DNA from: Nocardia sp. CY41
Lineage (GTDB): Bacteria > Actinomycetota > Actinomycetes > Mycobacteriales > Mycobacteriaceae
NCBI RefSeq assembly: GCF_009829325.1
Contig: NZ_VUOS01000019.1
Location: 62,001-126,000 of the forward strand
Direction: 5' to 3'
DNA length: 64,000 nt
Under the pieces are notes generated by a model. It was not told where the DNA came from. It was given only the letters and a program-made list of their open reading frames with translations, and made no database searches. Made by a program: the position numbers and the translations under genes. Shown piece by piece: positions 55,357 to 63,200 of the stretch (its first letter is position 1; each line of letters begins with the position of its first letter).

Positions 55357-55881
55357 TCAGGTGTGGTGCATCCTTCGGTCGAGTTCGGTGTGGGCGATTC
55401 GGCCCGCCCACACGCGAGCGCGGTCCAGCTCGCCCGGCATGAGTGGGCCGGTCGTATCGGCGACAAGGAAATCCACCGGCTGATCGGCGAGCGAATAGCC
55501 CAAGCGGCACAGTCGTTTCCCGATACCGCGTGCGGCCGAGCCCGGCAGCCACGGCGGTTTGGCGACTTTGGTGCCGAAGGCCAACGCGCGGTGGCCCGCC
55601 GATACGGGCAGTGCGGCCGCGAGCCATTCCCGTACACCGATGTCGGTAGCAATCGGAGCATCGGTGAGCTTGGCGGCGTCGCGGCGCGTCTGCGAGCGGC
55701 TGAGCCCGAACGCGTGAGTAGGACCGCCGACCACGAGCAGGTTCACCGTCGCGCACACTTCCGCCGCCGCCACCACGTTCACGACATCTACTTCGGCATG
55801 CTCACGCAGTCCCTGGGCGACGGCTTCCGCGATCGCGGCGGTGTTGCCGAACATCGATTCGTAGACTATTCGCGCGCGCAT
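55357..55881 (-). CDS. flavodoxin-family protein
   Basis: A 174-residue FMN electron carrier: phosphate loop RIVYESMFGNTAAIAEAVA at residues 4-22, and VVGGPTHAFGLSRSQTRRDA for the second FMN contact. It is a different subgroup from the flavodoxin at 38745. ATG 55881 has GGAGGAGAAG upstream, and a DosR-type box lies 92 bases before it. Possible partners are the hydrogenase or Acg proteins in the island. Confidence 0.9.
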   Translation of the reverse strand: MRARIVYESMFGNTAAIAEAVAQGLREHAEVDVVNVVAAAEVCATVNLLVVGGPTHAFGLSRSQTRRDAAKLTDAPIATDIGVREWLAAALPVSAGHRALAFGTKVAKPPWLPGSAARGIGKRLCRLGYSLADQPVDFLVADTTGPLMPGELDRARVWAGRIAHTELDRRMHHT

Positions 55882-55969
55882 GACGCTCTTCTCCTCCGCG
55901 CTGTACCGAGTGAGGATTCCCACGGTAGGGCGGCGGAGAGAGGCGGCGATAGAGTCGAACCGACTATTC

Positions 55970-55989
55970 CATGGGACTTTCGCCATGGC
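55970..55989 (-). promoter_or_regulatory. DosR-type operator (GGGAC-TTTC-GCCAT)
   Basis: Core GGGACTTTCGCCAT with a perfect GGGACT half-site, 92 bases before the flavodoxin gene. It and the next box are the only features seen in the 316-base divergent gap 55882-56197. Confidence 0.5.
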
Positions 55990-56111
55990 GTGGGGTGAAC
56001 ATGCCGCGCGACGCACTGGACGCCTCGGTCGGCGGCAGCTGTATCCGAACGTTGGCGACCGCGGTGACGGCTTGACCGGGCGGGAATACGGGGGGCCGAT
56101 GTCCCGTCCGG

Positions 56112-56131
56112 TGAATGACCTTCGTCTCTGT
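56112..56131 (+). promoter_or_regulatory. DosR-type operator (ATGAC-CTTC-GTCTC)
   Basis: Located 68 bases before the Rv1733c-like gene and directed towards it. The halves are each one or two bases from the consensus. Confidence 0.45.
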
Positions 56132-56197
56132 CGATGATCCGTCACAGGCGCGATCCTCGAAGCTGATGGCACCGGTCGTCGGAAGAGGTGAGCGGCG

Positions 56198-56812
56198 ATG
56201 TCTGAAAGCGTGGTCATTGCGCTGGACGGATGGTGGATTCGGCTGACCCGCCTGTGGTCGCTGCAACCGTGCAGTGCGAACCAACTGATGCGCCCGTCCG
56301 ACCGCATCGAATCAGCGGTCCGCGCGATCGCCACGATCGCGGTACTGATCGCGGTACTGATCGCGGTCCCGGTGGCGGGTGCCCTCGCTACGGACGCGTA
56401 TGCCGGCACTTCCGCCGAAATCCGTTACGAGAGTGCGACGAGATCCCTGGTTCACGCCGTGATCACCGACCAGCCCGTCCGAACCGCGGCGCATCGATAC
56501 GAAGTCCGGGTGCGATGGGAAGAGTCCGGCCATACCGGCGACGCTGTCGTGCCGGTCCGGGAGAAGGCGCAGCTCGGCGATCATGTCGAGCTGTGGCTCG
56601 ACGCCGACGGCGCGCCCACCGCGCGACCACGCCACCCGGACACCGCGGTGGTGGCCGGGATCGGGATAGGTGTTTCCGTCCTGGTCGGCGTCTGGCTGTG
56701 TGGATGGTGCCTGGTGAACGGGACGGTCTTGATGCTGGCGCGGCATCGTAGCGCGCGATGGGACCGCGAGTGGCGACAGATGTGTCGTACGGCAAGAGGG
56801 GACACGCAATGA
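56198..56812 (+). CDS. Rv1733c-like membrane protein
   Basis: A 204-residue protein with two transmembrane helices (about 44-66 and 150-175) around an extracytoplasmic domain (TSAEIRYESATRSL to WLDADGAPTARP). The segment LMRPSDRIESAVRAIATI before helix 1 is typical of the Rv1733c family, a DosR-induced antigen of unknown function. ATG 56198 follows AGAGGTGA. Its TGA overlaps the start of the following short frame. Confidence 0.85.
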   Translation: MSESVVIALDGWWIRLTRLWSLQPCSANQLMRPSDRIESAVRAIATIAVLIAVLIAVPVAGALATDAYAGTSAEIRYESATRSLVHAVITDQPVRTAAHRYEVRVRWEESGHTGDAVVPVREKAQLGDHVELWLDADGAPTARPRHPDTAVVAGIGIGVSVLVGVWLCGWCLVNGTVLMLARHRSARWDREWRQMCRTARGDTQ

Positions 56813-57066
56813 TGTACTGGTACGGGAGCGAACCACAGTTTCGCTGGGGAGGCCGACGTGGAGTGGATGCGCGGGGACGCGAACGCATCCTCACCGAGGC
56901 CGCACGCGTCGCGCGCACAGCCGCGCCCGGCGAGGAGCCCGCGGTCACCACCGAGGTGAGCGGTCATTCCATTGCGCTCGAAGTGATCGCATCCGTGCCC
57001 GGAGACACACTGACATGTTTCACCTCCGGACTCGATTGGTCGGCTCGGCTCTGCACAGTTCCGTGA
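56809..57066 (+). pseudogene. universal stress protein fragment behind a short new N-terminus
   Basis: An 85-codon frame begins MMYWYGSEPQFRWGG, coupled by ATGA to the Rv1733c-like gene and with AGAGGGGA upstream. It then carries RERILTEAARVARTAAPGEE, closely matching residues about 76-95 of the USP at 34009. Just before this, the sequence EADVEWMRGD of the same USP is readable in another frame, so a frameshift sits near 56868. ATP-binding motifs are absent. It is a deletion remnant, possibly still translated, whose end overlaps the convergent hydrogenase protease gene. Confidence 0.65.
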
Positions 57067-57502
57067 TGACGGCGTCCACCGCGTGTGGGACGGCGGCGGC
57101 GACCGGCTCCGACAAGCCGACACCCAGATCCAGGCATGCCGCGTCCACGGCGATGACGACGATCCGGCCGGGGACACGGCCGACCGCGCGGCCCAACGGT
57201 AGCGCGTCCCGGATCCCCAGAGTGTGGGAGGACGCGGCGGTGCCGGTGTGCTGGAGCAGATCGAGGTCGCCGCTGCGGACTCGGCCGGGAACCAATGGCT
57301 CGCGGCGGACCGCGTCGATCACCACGGCAAGGTCCATGCAGGCCCAGAGGTCGGCCACACCTGTGGGTTCACCGTCCGACAGGGTTACCAGAACTCCTGG
57401 GATGTGCAGTTTTTCTATCTGGATTGCGACCGCCCAACCGATTCCGTCGTCGCTGCGGTAGTCGTTGCCGACGCCGATGACCACGGCCCAGGGTTCGGTC
57501 AT
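57020..57502 (-). CDS. hydrogenase maturation endopeptidase (HyaD/HycI family)
   Basis: A 160-residue protease that trims the C-terminus of the [NiFe]-hydrogenase large subunit after nickel insertion. The nickel-sensing Asp is in GVGNDYRSDDGIGWAVA, a second acidic site in LSDGEPTGVADLW, and a His near TAASSHTLG. It is the last gene of the hydrogenase operon and overlaps the large-subunit stop by four bases, which fits a dedicated protease for that subunit. Confidence 0.92.
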   Translation of the reverse strand: MTEPWAVVIGVGNDYRSDDGIGWAVAIQIEKLHIPGVLVTLSDGEPTGVADLWACMDLAVVIDAVRREPLVPGRVRSGDLDLLQHTGTAASSHTLGIRDALPLGRAVGRVPGRIVVIAVDAACLDLGVGLSEPVAAAVPHAVDAVITELCRAEPTNRVRR

Positions 57503-58788
57503 CGGCGCACCACGTCGATGTCCAGGAAGTGCGCCGAGCAGGAGATGCACGGATCGTAGTTGCGGATCGCGCGCTCGCATACCGCGGCGAGCGCGGCGTC
57601 GTCGAGGTCGAGGTTGTCCGCGATCACGCGCCGAAGGTCGTCCTCCATCACGGCTTGGTTCTGGGAAGTCGGTGGGATGATCGTGGCCGCGCGCACGATG
57701 CCGTGATCATCGATCTGGTAGCGGTGGTAGAGCAGTCCGCGGGGGGCTTCGCTCACTCCGTGGCCGGTCCCGGCGCGAGGCGCTACGGGTACCGCAGCAC
57801 GGCGAGGTCTTTCGTAGGCGGCGATGATACTCAGCGCCTCCTCGATGGCGTAGACGACTTCGACCAGACGGACCAGGATGCTGCGGAACGGGTTACGGCA
57901 TTCGGCGCCGAGCCCGATCTCGGCGGCGATCTGCCGCGCGCTCGGTGACAGCTGAGGGTAGTTCAGCGTGTACCGCGCCAGTGGCCCGGTGAGGTAACGT
58001 ACGCCGTCGAGCATCGCGTGCAGGGCAGTGGAGTGCGGTACCTGATATTCACGCACGTGAATGGGAAATTCGGCTGCGGAGAGCCGAAGCCCGGTGCTGG
58101 TGTGCACAGTGCCGGTGTCGATGGCGTATCGGTCCGATTCGGACGCGGCGAGAAGGTCGTATTCGAGCTCCAGGTCGGGAAATTCGAATGCGGCCGCCCG
58201 GCGTGCGGTCTGCACCGCGCAGTCCCGTGCGTGGCAGAGTAATTCGGTCACAGGAGCGAAATCGGCGGGTTCGGGGACCGAGTAGAAGCCGCCGAGCCGG
58301 ACATTGACGGGATGGATGGCCCGGCCGCCGAGGAGTTCGAGCAGCGCGTTGCCCGCCTTCTTCATCGCCAACCCTTGCTCGACGAGTTCGCGGTGGTCGG
58401 TGGCGAGCGTGATCGCGTCCGGGTAGCCGAGGAAATCGGGCATGTGCAGCAGATGAATATGCAGGGAGTGACTGGAAATCCATTCACCGCAATACAGCAG
58501 CCTGCGCAATTCGGCCAGTGGCCGGTCCAGCTCAACGCCGCAGATCTGCTCGATGGCGTTACAGGCACTGGTCTGGTAGGCCACCGGGCAGATCCCGCAG
58601 ATGCGGGAGGTGATGTCGGGCGGTTCGGTGTAGGCGCGGCCGCGCAGGAATGCCTCGAAGAAGCGTGGGGGCTCGTAGATGTTCAACTCGGCGCTTTCGA
58701 CCTGCCCGTCCGTGACGACTACGCGCAGCGCGCCCTCGCCTTCGACACGCGCCAGCGAGCCGACTTTCAGCTGCCTATGCCGACTCAT
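57499..58788 (-). CDS. hyhL: [NiFe]-hydrogenase large (alpha) subunit, group 3b type
   Basis: A 429-residue catalytic subunit. The proximal nickel-binding motif is SRICGICPVAY (about residues 64-74), and the distal one is DPCISCSAHFLDIDVVRR at the C-terminus, where cleavage after the His is expected. Gene order and partner subunits match bifunctional NADP-linked group 3b hydrogenases (sulfhydrogenases), like the O2-responsive Hyh enzyme of Mycobacterium smegmatis. It can evolve H2 from NAD(P)H when oxygen runs out. Confidence 0.95.
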   Translation of the reverse strand: MSRHRQLKVGSLARVEGEGALRVVVTDGQVESAELNIYEPPRFFEAFLRGRAYTEPPDITSRICGICPVAYQTSACNAIEQICGVELDRPLAELRRLLYCGEWISSHSLHIHLLHMPDFLGYPDAITLATDHRELVEQGLAMKKAGNALLELLGGRAIHPVNVRLGGFYSVPEPADFAPVTELLCHARDCAVQTARRAAAFEFPDLELEYDLLAASESDRYAIDTGTVHTSTGLRLSAAEFPIHVREYQVPHSTALHAMLDGVRYLTGPLARYTLNYPQLSPSARQIAAEIGLGAECRNPFRSILVRLVEVVYAIEEALSIIAAYERPRRAAVPVAPRAGTGHGVSEAPRGLLYHRYQIDDHGIVRAATIIPPTSQNQAVMEDDLRRVIADNLDLDDAALAAVCERAIRNYDPCISCSAHFLDIDVVRR

Positions 58789-59548
58789 CGCCGCTCCTGT
58801 TCGCGAAGTCCGGCGCGGCGGCGGCGTAGGTGGCGAAGACGCGGTCGATGTCGCCGGTGTCCATGCCGTTGACGCGCAGAATGGGCAGCAGTGCGTGGAC
58901 GTTGGGATTCGCCATCGGGCCGAAACAACCGAAGCACCCACGGTGGTAGGCCGGGCACAGGGCTCCGCATCCCGCCTGGGTGACCGGTCCCAAGCAGGGA
59001 ATCCCTTCGGCGACCATCACACAGGTGGTGCCGCGGCGTTTGCATTCGGTGCAGACGCTGGTGTTCGGGATGTCGGGTGCACGGCCGGCCAGGAACGCGC
59101 ACAGGGTGTCGAGCAGTTGGCGTCGGTCGATCGGGCAGCCACGTAACTCGAAGTCCACCGGGACGTGCGCTGAGATCGGGGTGGAGGTGCTCAGGGTGGC
59201 GATGTACTCCGGATCGGCGTACACCACCGAGGTGAATTCGGCGACGTCGGCGAAATTGCGCAGCGCCTGGATTCCACCGTGCGTGGCGCATGCCCCTATC
59301 GCTACAAGAATTCTGGATTGCTCGCGGATGTCGAGGATGCGGCGCTGTTCTTCTTCGGTCGTGATCGAGCCCTCGACCAGTGAGACATCGTAGGGGCCGG
59401 GATCCATGGCGCTGGAGGCTTCGGCGAAGTGGGTGATGCGCACCCGTCCTGCGAGGGCGAGTAACTCGTCCTCGCAATCGAGCAAGGTGAGCTGGCAACC
59501 GTCGCAGGAGGTGAACTTCCACACCGCGAGTGTCGGCGTCTTCGTCAT
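58775..59548 (-). CDS. hyhS: [NiFe]-hydrogenase small (delta) subunit
   Basis: A 257-residue iron-sulfur subunit. Cysteines for the proximal cluster lie in FTSCDGCQLTLLDC and IGACATHGG; further cysteines are in VCTECKRRGTTCVM and the C-terminal GCGALCPAYHRGCFGCFG. No Tat signal is present, so the enzyme is cytoplasmic, as expected for group 3. It overlaps the large subunit by 14 bases and the gamma subunit by four. Confidence 0.95.
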   Translation of the reverse strand: MTKTPTLAVWKFTSCDGCQLTLLDCEDELLALAGRVRITHFAEASSAMDPGPYDVSLVEGSITTEEEQRRILDIREQSRILVAIGACATHGGIQALRNFADVAEFTSVVYADPEYIATLSTSTPISAHVPVDFELRGCPIDRRQLLDTLCAFLAGRAPDIPNTSVCTECKRRGTTCVMVAEGIPCLGPVTQAGCGALCPAYHRGCFGCFGPMANPNVHALLPILRVNGMDTGDIDRVFATYAAAAPDFANRSGDESA

Positions 59549-60399
59549 AGTTCGCGCACCGCCAGAAGTGGTTCGGCCACCGCGTAGTCGACGACAGGTC
59601 CGTCTCGGCACAGCAGCAGTGGGCCGAGTTGGCAATGACCACATCGCGCGACGCCACACTGCATGTTGCGCTCCAGCGCCAATTGGATGTCCGTGGCCGG
59701 AATTCCCCTGCGCAGCAGGCTCTGTGCGCAGAAGCGCATCATCGGCTCCGGGCCGCAGAGCAGAGCGGTGGTCTTTCCGGGTTCCAGGGTCAGGTGCGCC
59801 AGTGGCTCGGTGACGAAGCCGACGCGGCCACGCCAGTCCGGCGCGGGGCGATCTACGGTCTGCTCGAGTTCGATCGAACCGGCCGCCGACCACACCTGTT
59901 GGTCGTCGCGGAACAGCATGTCCCCTGGGGTGCGGGCGCCGCTGATGAGCACGATCCGCCGGTAGTCGGAGCGGGCGGCGAGCGCGGTGAGCACGGCTGA
60001 GCGCAGGGGCGCCAGCCCGACGCCGCCGCCCACGATGACGAGGTCTCCTCCGATCGCCGACGCCAGGTCCCATCCTGTGCCGTACGGTCCGCGGACCCCG
60101 ATGAGACCGCCGATGCCGGTGCGGTGCAACGCCGCGCTCACCGCGCCCACCGCTCGGATGGTGTGTTCGAGGGTGCCGTTGTCGTCGGCGGGGTTCCCGC
60201 TGATCGAGATCGCGATCTCGCCCACGCCGAAGCTGTAGAGCATCATGAACTGCCCCGCCCGAAAGCGTTGCGCCGCATCGTGTACCGGTTGCAGACGCAG
60301 GGTCACGGTGTCGGGCGTTTGCGCACTGCGCCCGACTACTCGGTAGGGCAGCATGGTGTCGCCGTGCGCCACGGGCCGGGCCCGCGTCTCCACACTCAT
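59545..60399 (-). CDS. hyhG: hydrogenase gamma subunit: FAD/NAD(P)-binding diaphorase with 2Fe-2S site
   Basis: A 284-residue ferredoxin-NADP reductase-like protein. The FAD-binding barrel has RAGQFMMLYSFGVGEIAISIS, the nucleotide loop is VIVGGGVGLAPLRSAV and CGPEPMMRFC, and a C-terminal NMQCGVARCGHCQLGPLLLC holds a 2Fe-2S cluster as in PyrK/HydG-type subunits. It links the hydrogenase to NAD(P)H. Confidence 0.94.
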   Translation of the reverse strand: MSVETRARPVAHGDTMLPYRVVGRSAQTPDTVTLRLQPVHDAAQRFRAGQFMMLYSFGVGEIAISISGNPADDNGTLEHTIRAVGAVSAALHRTGIGGLIGVRGPYGTGWDLASAIGGDLVIVGGGVGLAPLRSAVLTALAARSDYRRIVLISGARTPGDMLFRDDQQVWSAAGSIELEQTVDRPAPDWRGRVGFVTEPLAHLTLEPGKTTALLCGPEPMMRFCAQSLLRRGIPATDIQLALERNMQCGVARCGHCQLGPLLLCRDGPVVDYAVAEPLLAVREL

Positions 60400-60905
60400 C
60401 AGCCACCTCGGTCCGCGACGAAGCGGGATGGACCGGCGTTGCACGTCTCGGTGGGGTTGCGGTAGAGGTCGAGCAGCCGTGCCCGGGTGGCTTGCAGCCG
60501 TTCCAGCAGCGCCTCGAACAGCATCATGGCCAGCGCACGGCCGAATCGCGGGTCCTGGTCGGCGAGTTCGGCCAGGGTGCGCGCATCGAATTCGACGGTC
60601 TCGACCGGTTCGGCGGTCATCGCGCCGAAGTGCCACCGGTAGGGCGGTACCAGCCAGGACCAGCCGAGCAGATCGCCGCCGCCGAGAGTCTGGAGCACGA
60701 CGGCTCCGCGCCCCGGAACCTGCGCGTCGAGCAGTACCCGGCCGTGGCGGATCAGCCAGCATCGGTCGGCGGGCCTGCCCTCGGTGATCACGCGGTGCCC
60801 GGCGGGAAAGGCCACCTCACGCCCGGCGCCGGCCAGCGTGTGCAACTCTTCTTCGCTCAGTTCCGCCAGCTGTCCGAACGCGGACAGTTCGTCACTGGTG
60901 GCCAT
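60399..60905 (-). CDS. cyclic nucleotide-binding (CRP-like) domain protein without DNA-binding domain
   Basis: A 168-residue single cNMP-binding beta-roll: FPAGHRVITEGRPADRCWLI, LQTLGGGDLLGWSWLVPPYRWHFGAMTAEP, then a long helix (FGRALAMMLFEALLERLQAT). There is no helix-turn-helix, so it is not a CRP transcription factor. It overlaps both neighbours in the hydrogenase operon and is therefore likely to be a regulatory subunit that senses a small ligand and controls hydrogenase activity (inference). Confidence 0.92.
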   Translation of the reverse strand: MATSDELSAFGQLAELSEEELHTLAGAGREVAFPAGHRVITEGRPADRCWLIRHGRVLLDAQVPGRGAVVLQTLGGGDLLGWSWLVPPYRWHFGAMTAEPVETVEFDARTLAELADQDPRFGRALAMMLFEALLERLQATRARLLDLYRNPTETCNAGPSRFVADRGG

Positions 60906-62019
60906 GGTCGGTTTCCTCGGCGAGTTCGGCCAGCCGGGCTACCTCGGCGGTCAGATCGATCTCGGCGGGACACCAGGCGATGCATCGGCCGCAGCCGACG
61001 CACCCGGAGCTGTCGAACTGGTCGTGCCAGGTGCTGAGTTTGTGGGTGATCCACTGCCGGTAGCGGCTTTCGCCGGACTGCCGCACGCTGCCGCCGTGCA
61101 GGTAGGAGAAGTCCAGTTCGAAGCACGAGGACCAGTGCTCCCAGCGCTCGGCATGGTCGCCGGTGAGGTCGGTGACGTCCTCGGTGCTCGTACAGAAACA
61201 GGTGGGGCACACCATCGTGCAGTTGCCGCAGGTGAAGCAGCGGCTGGCGACGTCCTGCCAATGCGGGGACTCCCGGGACTCGTGCAGCAATGCGCGGATG
61301 TCGACCTCGGGCATCTCGCGGCCCATCCGGCCTGCTGCTGCGGTCACGGCGGCCCGTGCGGCGGCGACCTGCTCCGTATCGGCCGGACGTGTGGTGATCT
61401 CGGCGAGGATATCGGCGCCGTCCGCGCTGCCCACGTCGACGAGGAATCGGTGCCCCTCGGCGTCGATGCGCTCGGTCAGGGCGAGGTCGTATCCGGCCGA
61501 GACGCCGGGGCCGGTGCCCATCGACGCGCAGAAGCACACGCCCCCGGGCTCTGTGCAGTTCACCGCGACGATGAAGAGTTCTTTCCGGCGCGCGGTGAAC
61601 GATGCGTCGGGATGCGCGCCGCCGCCGAGTACTTTTCCGAGGATCGCGATCGAGGTGAGGTCGCAGCCGCGCACGCCCAGGAATGCGGAACGGACCGGCG
61701 TTTCTTCGACGGGTTCCAGTTCGAGATCCGGCCCGAACTGTCCGATCTTGCGGCGCGGCGGATGCAGGAACTGTTTCCATGATCCCGGTCCGGCGGAGTG
61801 TGCGAACACCGCCGCGTCGTCGCGGCGATGCAGCCGATACCGGCCGGGCGCGGTCTCCGCGCCCCAGCCGGCGGGCAGCCGCCGACCGGAGTCCAGCTCG
61901 TCCAGGACGATCGCGCCATCGCGCACCCGCGGGCCGATGACGCGGTATCCCCGCTCGTGCAGCACGTCCACCAGACGATTCAGACCAGCGCGATCGATCA
62001 CCACGGTGTCCTCAGGCAT
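60892..62019 (-). CDS. hyhB: hydrogenase beta subunit: 4Fe-4S dicluster electron-transfer protein
   Basis: A 375-residue protein, first gene of the hydrogenase operon. Cysteine sets CFTCGNCTMVCPTCFC and GCVGCGRCIAWCPAEIDL bind two 4Fe-4S clusters, and the N-terminal region with FLGVRGCDLTSIAIL and CTEPGGVCFCASM is characteristic of sulfhydrogenase beta (AsrA-like) subunits. It passes electrons between the small subunit and the NAD(P)H-oxidising gamma subunit. A near-ideal DosR-type box lies 72 bases upstream. Confidence 0.94.
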   Translation of the reverse strand: MPEDTVVIDRAGLNRLVDVLHERGYRVIGPRVRDGAIVLDELDSGRRLPAGWGAETAPGRYRLHRRDDAAVFAHSAGPGSWKQFLHPPRRKIGQFGPDLELEPVEETPVRSAFLGVRGCDLTSIAILGKVLGGGAHPDASFTARRKELFIVAVNCTEPGGVCFCASMGTGPGVSAGYDLALTERIDAEGHRFLVDVGSADGADILAEITTRPADTEQVAAARAAVTAAAGRMGREMPEVDIRALLHESRESPHWQDVASRCFTCGNCTMVCPTCFCTSTEDVTDLTGDHAERWEHWSSCFELDFSYLHGGSVRQSGESRYRQWITHKLSTWHDQFDSSGCVGCGRCIAWCPAEIDLTAEVARLAELAEETDHGHQ

Positions 62020-62089
62020 AGCCGAACGCCTTTACTCGGTCGTGTGTAGTCGTTCCGTTTTCGATTCTGGTGGTATTCGCGGTGCGCCA

Positions 62090-62109
62090 CGAGGGACAAA
62101 GGTCCTGAA
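62090..62109. promoter_or_regulatory. DosR-type operator (GGGAC-AAAG-GTCCT), best match in the window
   Basis: On the minus strand it reads TTCAGGACCTTTGTCCCTCG, differing from TTSGGGACTWWAGTCCCSAA at a few positions only. It lies 72 bases before the hydrogenase operon and 175 before the divergent USP gene. Confidence 0.7.
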
Positions 62110-62280
62110 TCGCGATGGCCGACGGCATCGATACCGGCAGGAATGCGGGGCTGGCACCGATGTGGTCTTTCGGCCTTCCGGCCGAGGACGATCAGCCGCA
62201 TTCGAGTCGGTGTGGCGGCTCATACCGTTGACATCGGTGCCCGGCTGGGTGCGACGCCATCACAGGCTCGGGAGGCCGTC

Positions 62281-63200
62281 ATGACAGAGAAGCGATTCGA
62301 TGACCCGCATCACCTCGCCACGGCGAAGGTCATCGTCGGAGTGGACGGCTCGGACGGGTCGTGGACCGCCGTGCGGTGGGCTGCGCGGTTCGCGGCCGAA
62401 CGGGGACGCGAGCTCGAGATTCTGCACGGCATGGAGCTGGTGGGGACCGGCGGAATGCTGGGCGACTACGAAGTTGTGATCCCCTCGGTGATCGATGCCA
62501 TCCGCGAACAAGGACGAGACGTGGTCACCCGGGCCGAACGCGTGGCCCGTTCGGTCGCGCCCGACTTGCGTATCTCGGCTCGCGCGACCACCGACACCTG
62601 CAAGCATCTGTTGATCGACCACAGTGCCGAGGCGTACGCGGTCGTGATAGGGGCGACCGGAGACGCCGGGACGTTCACCCACCTCGGCTCCACGCTGCTG
62701 GCCGTGACTGCCCACGCAGAGGGCGCCTGGTCGTCGTGCGTACCGACCCTGATTCCGGCGGATCGGTTCGCGCGTCGGGCCCGATAGTGGTCGGCGTGGA
62801 CGGCAGCCCAGTCAGCGACATGGCGATCGCGGTGGCCTTCACCGAAGCCGCCGAACGCGGTGTCGGACTCGTCGCCGTTCATGTCTGGACCGACTGGGAC
62901 TCCGGCCGATTCGCCGGTCACATCAACCTGGCCGAGACCGAACTCGACAAGGTCGAGCGCGCGATTCTCGCCGAACGCGTCGCGGGGTGGCAGGAGAAAT
63001 TCCCGGACGTTCGCATCACCCGCAAAGCGGAGGTTTCCGCGCCGGCACCCCACCTGCTGGCCTGGTCGAAGATTGCGCAGTTGCTGGTCGTGGGCAGTCG
63101 CGGACGCGGCGGATTCGCGGGCATGCTGCTCGGCTCGACCGCCAACACTCTGGTGCAACATGCTTCCTGCCCGGTCATGGTCGTTCACCCTGCCCGATGA
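62281..63200 (+). pseudogene. universal stress protein, tandem UspA domains, frameshifted between them
   Basis: From ATG 62281 domain 1 reads VIVGVDGSDGSWTAVRWAAR to a GATGDAGTFTHLGSTLLA end; near 62727 the frame shifts and domain 2 continues as GPIVVGVDGSPVSDMAIAV to GSRGRGGFAGMLLGSTANTL, stopping at 63200. One base appears lost between AHAEG and RLVVVRT. If real, domain 1 is made with a short wrong tail (stop at 62787). Divergent from the hydrogenase operon with a shared DosR-type box. Confidence 0.85.

Noticed and set aside
60399..60905. CRP/FNR-type transcription factor in the hydrogenase operon
   Set aside because: The protein ends after the cNMP roll and a helix; no helix-turn-helix follows.
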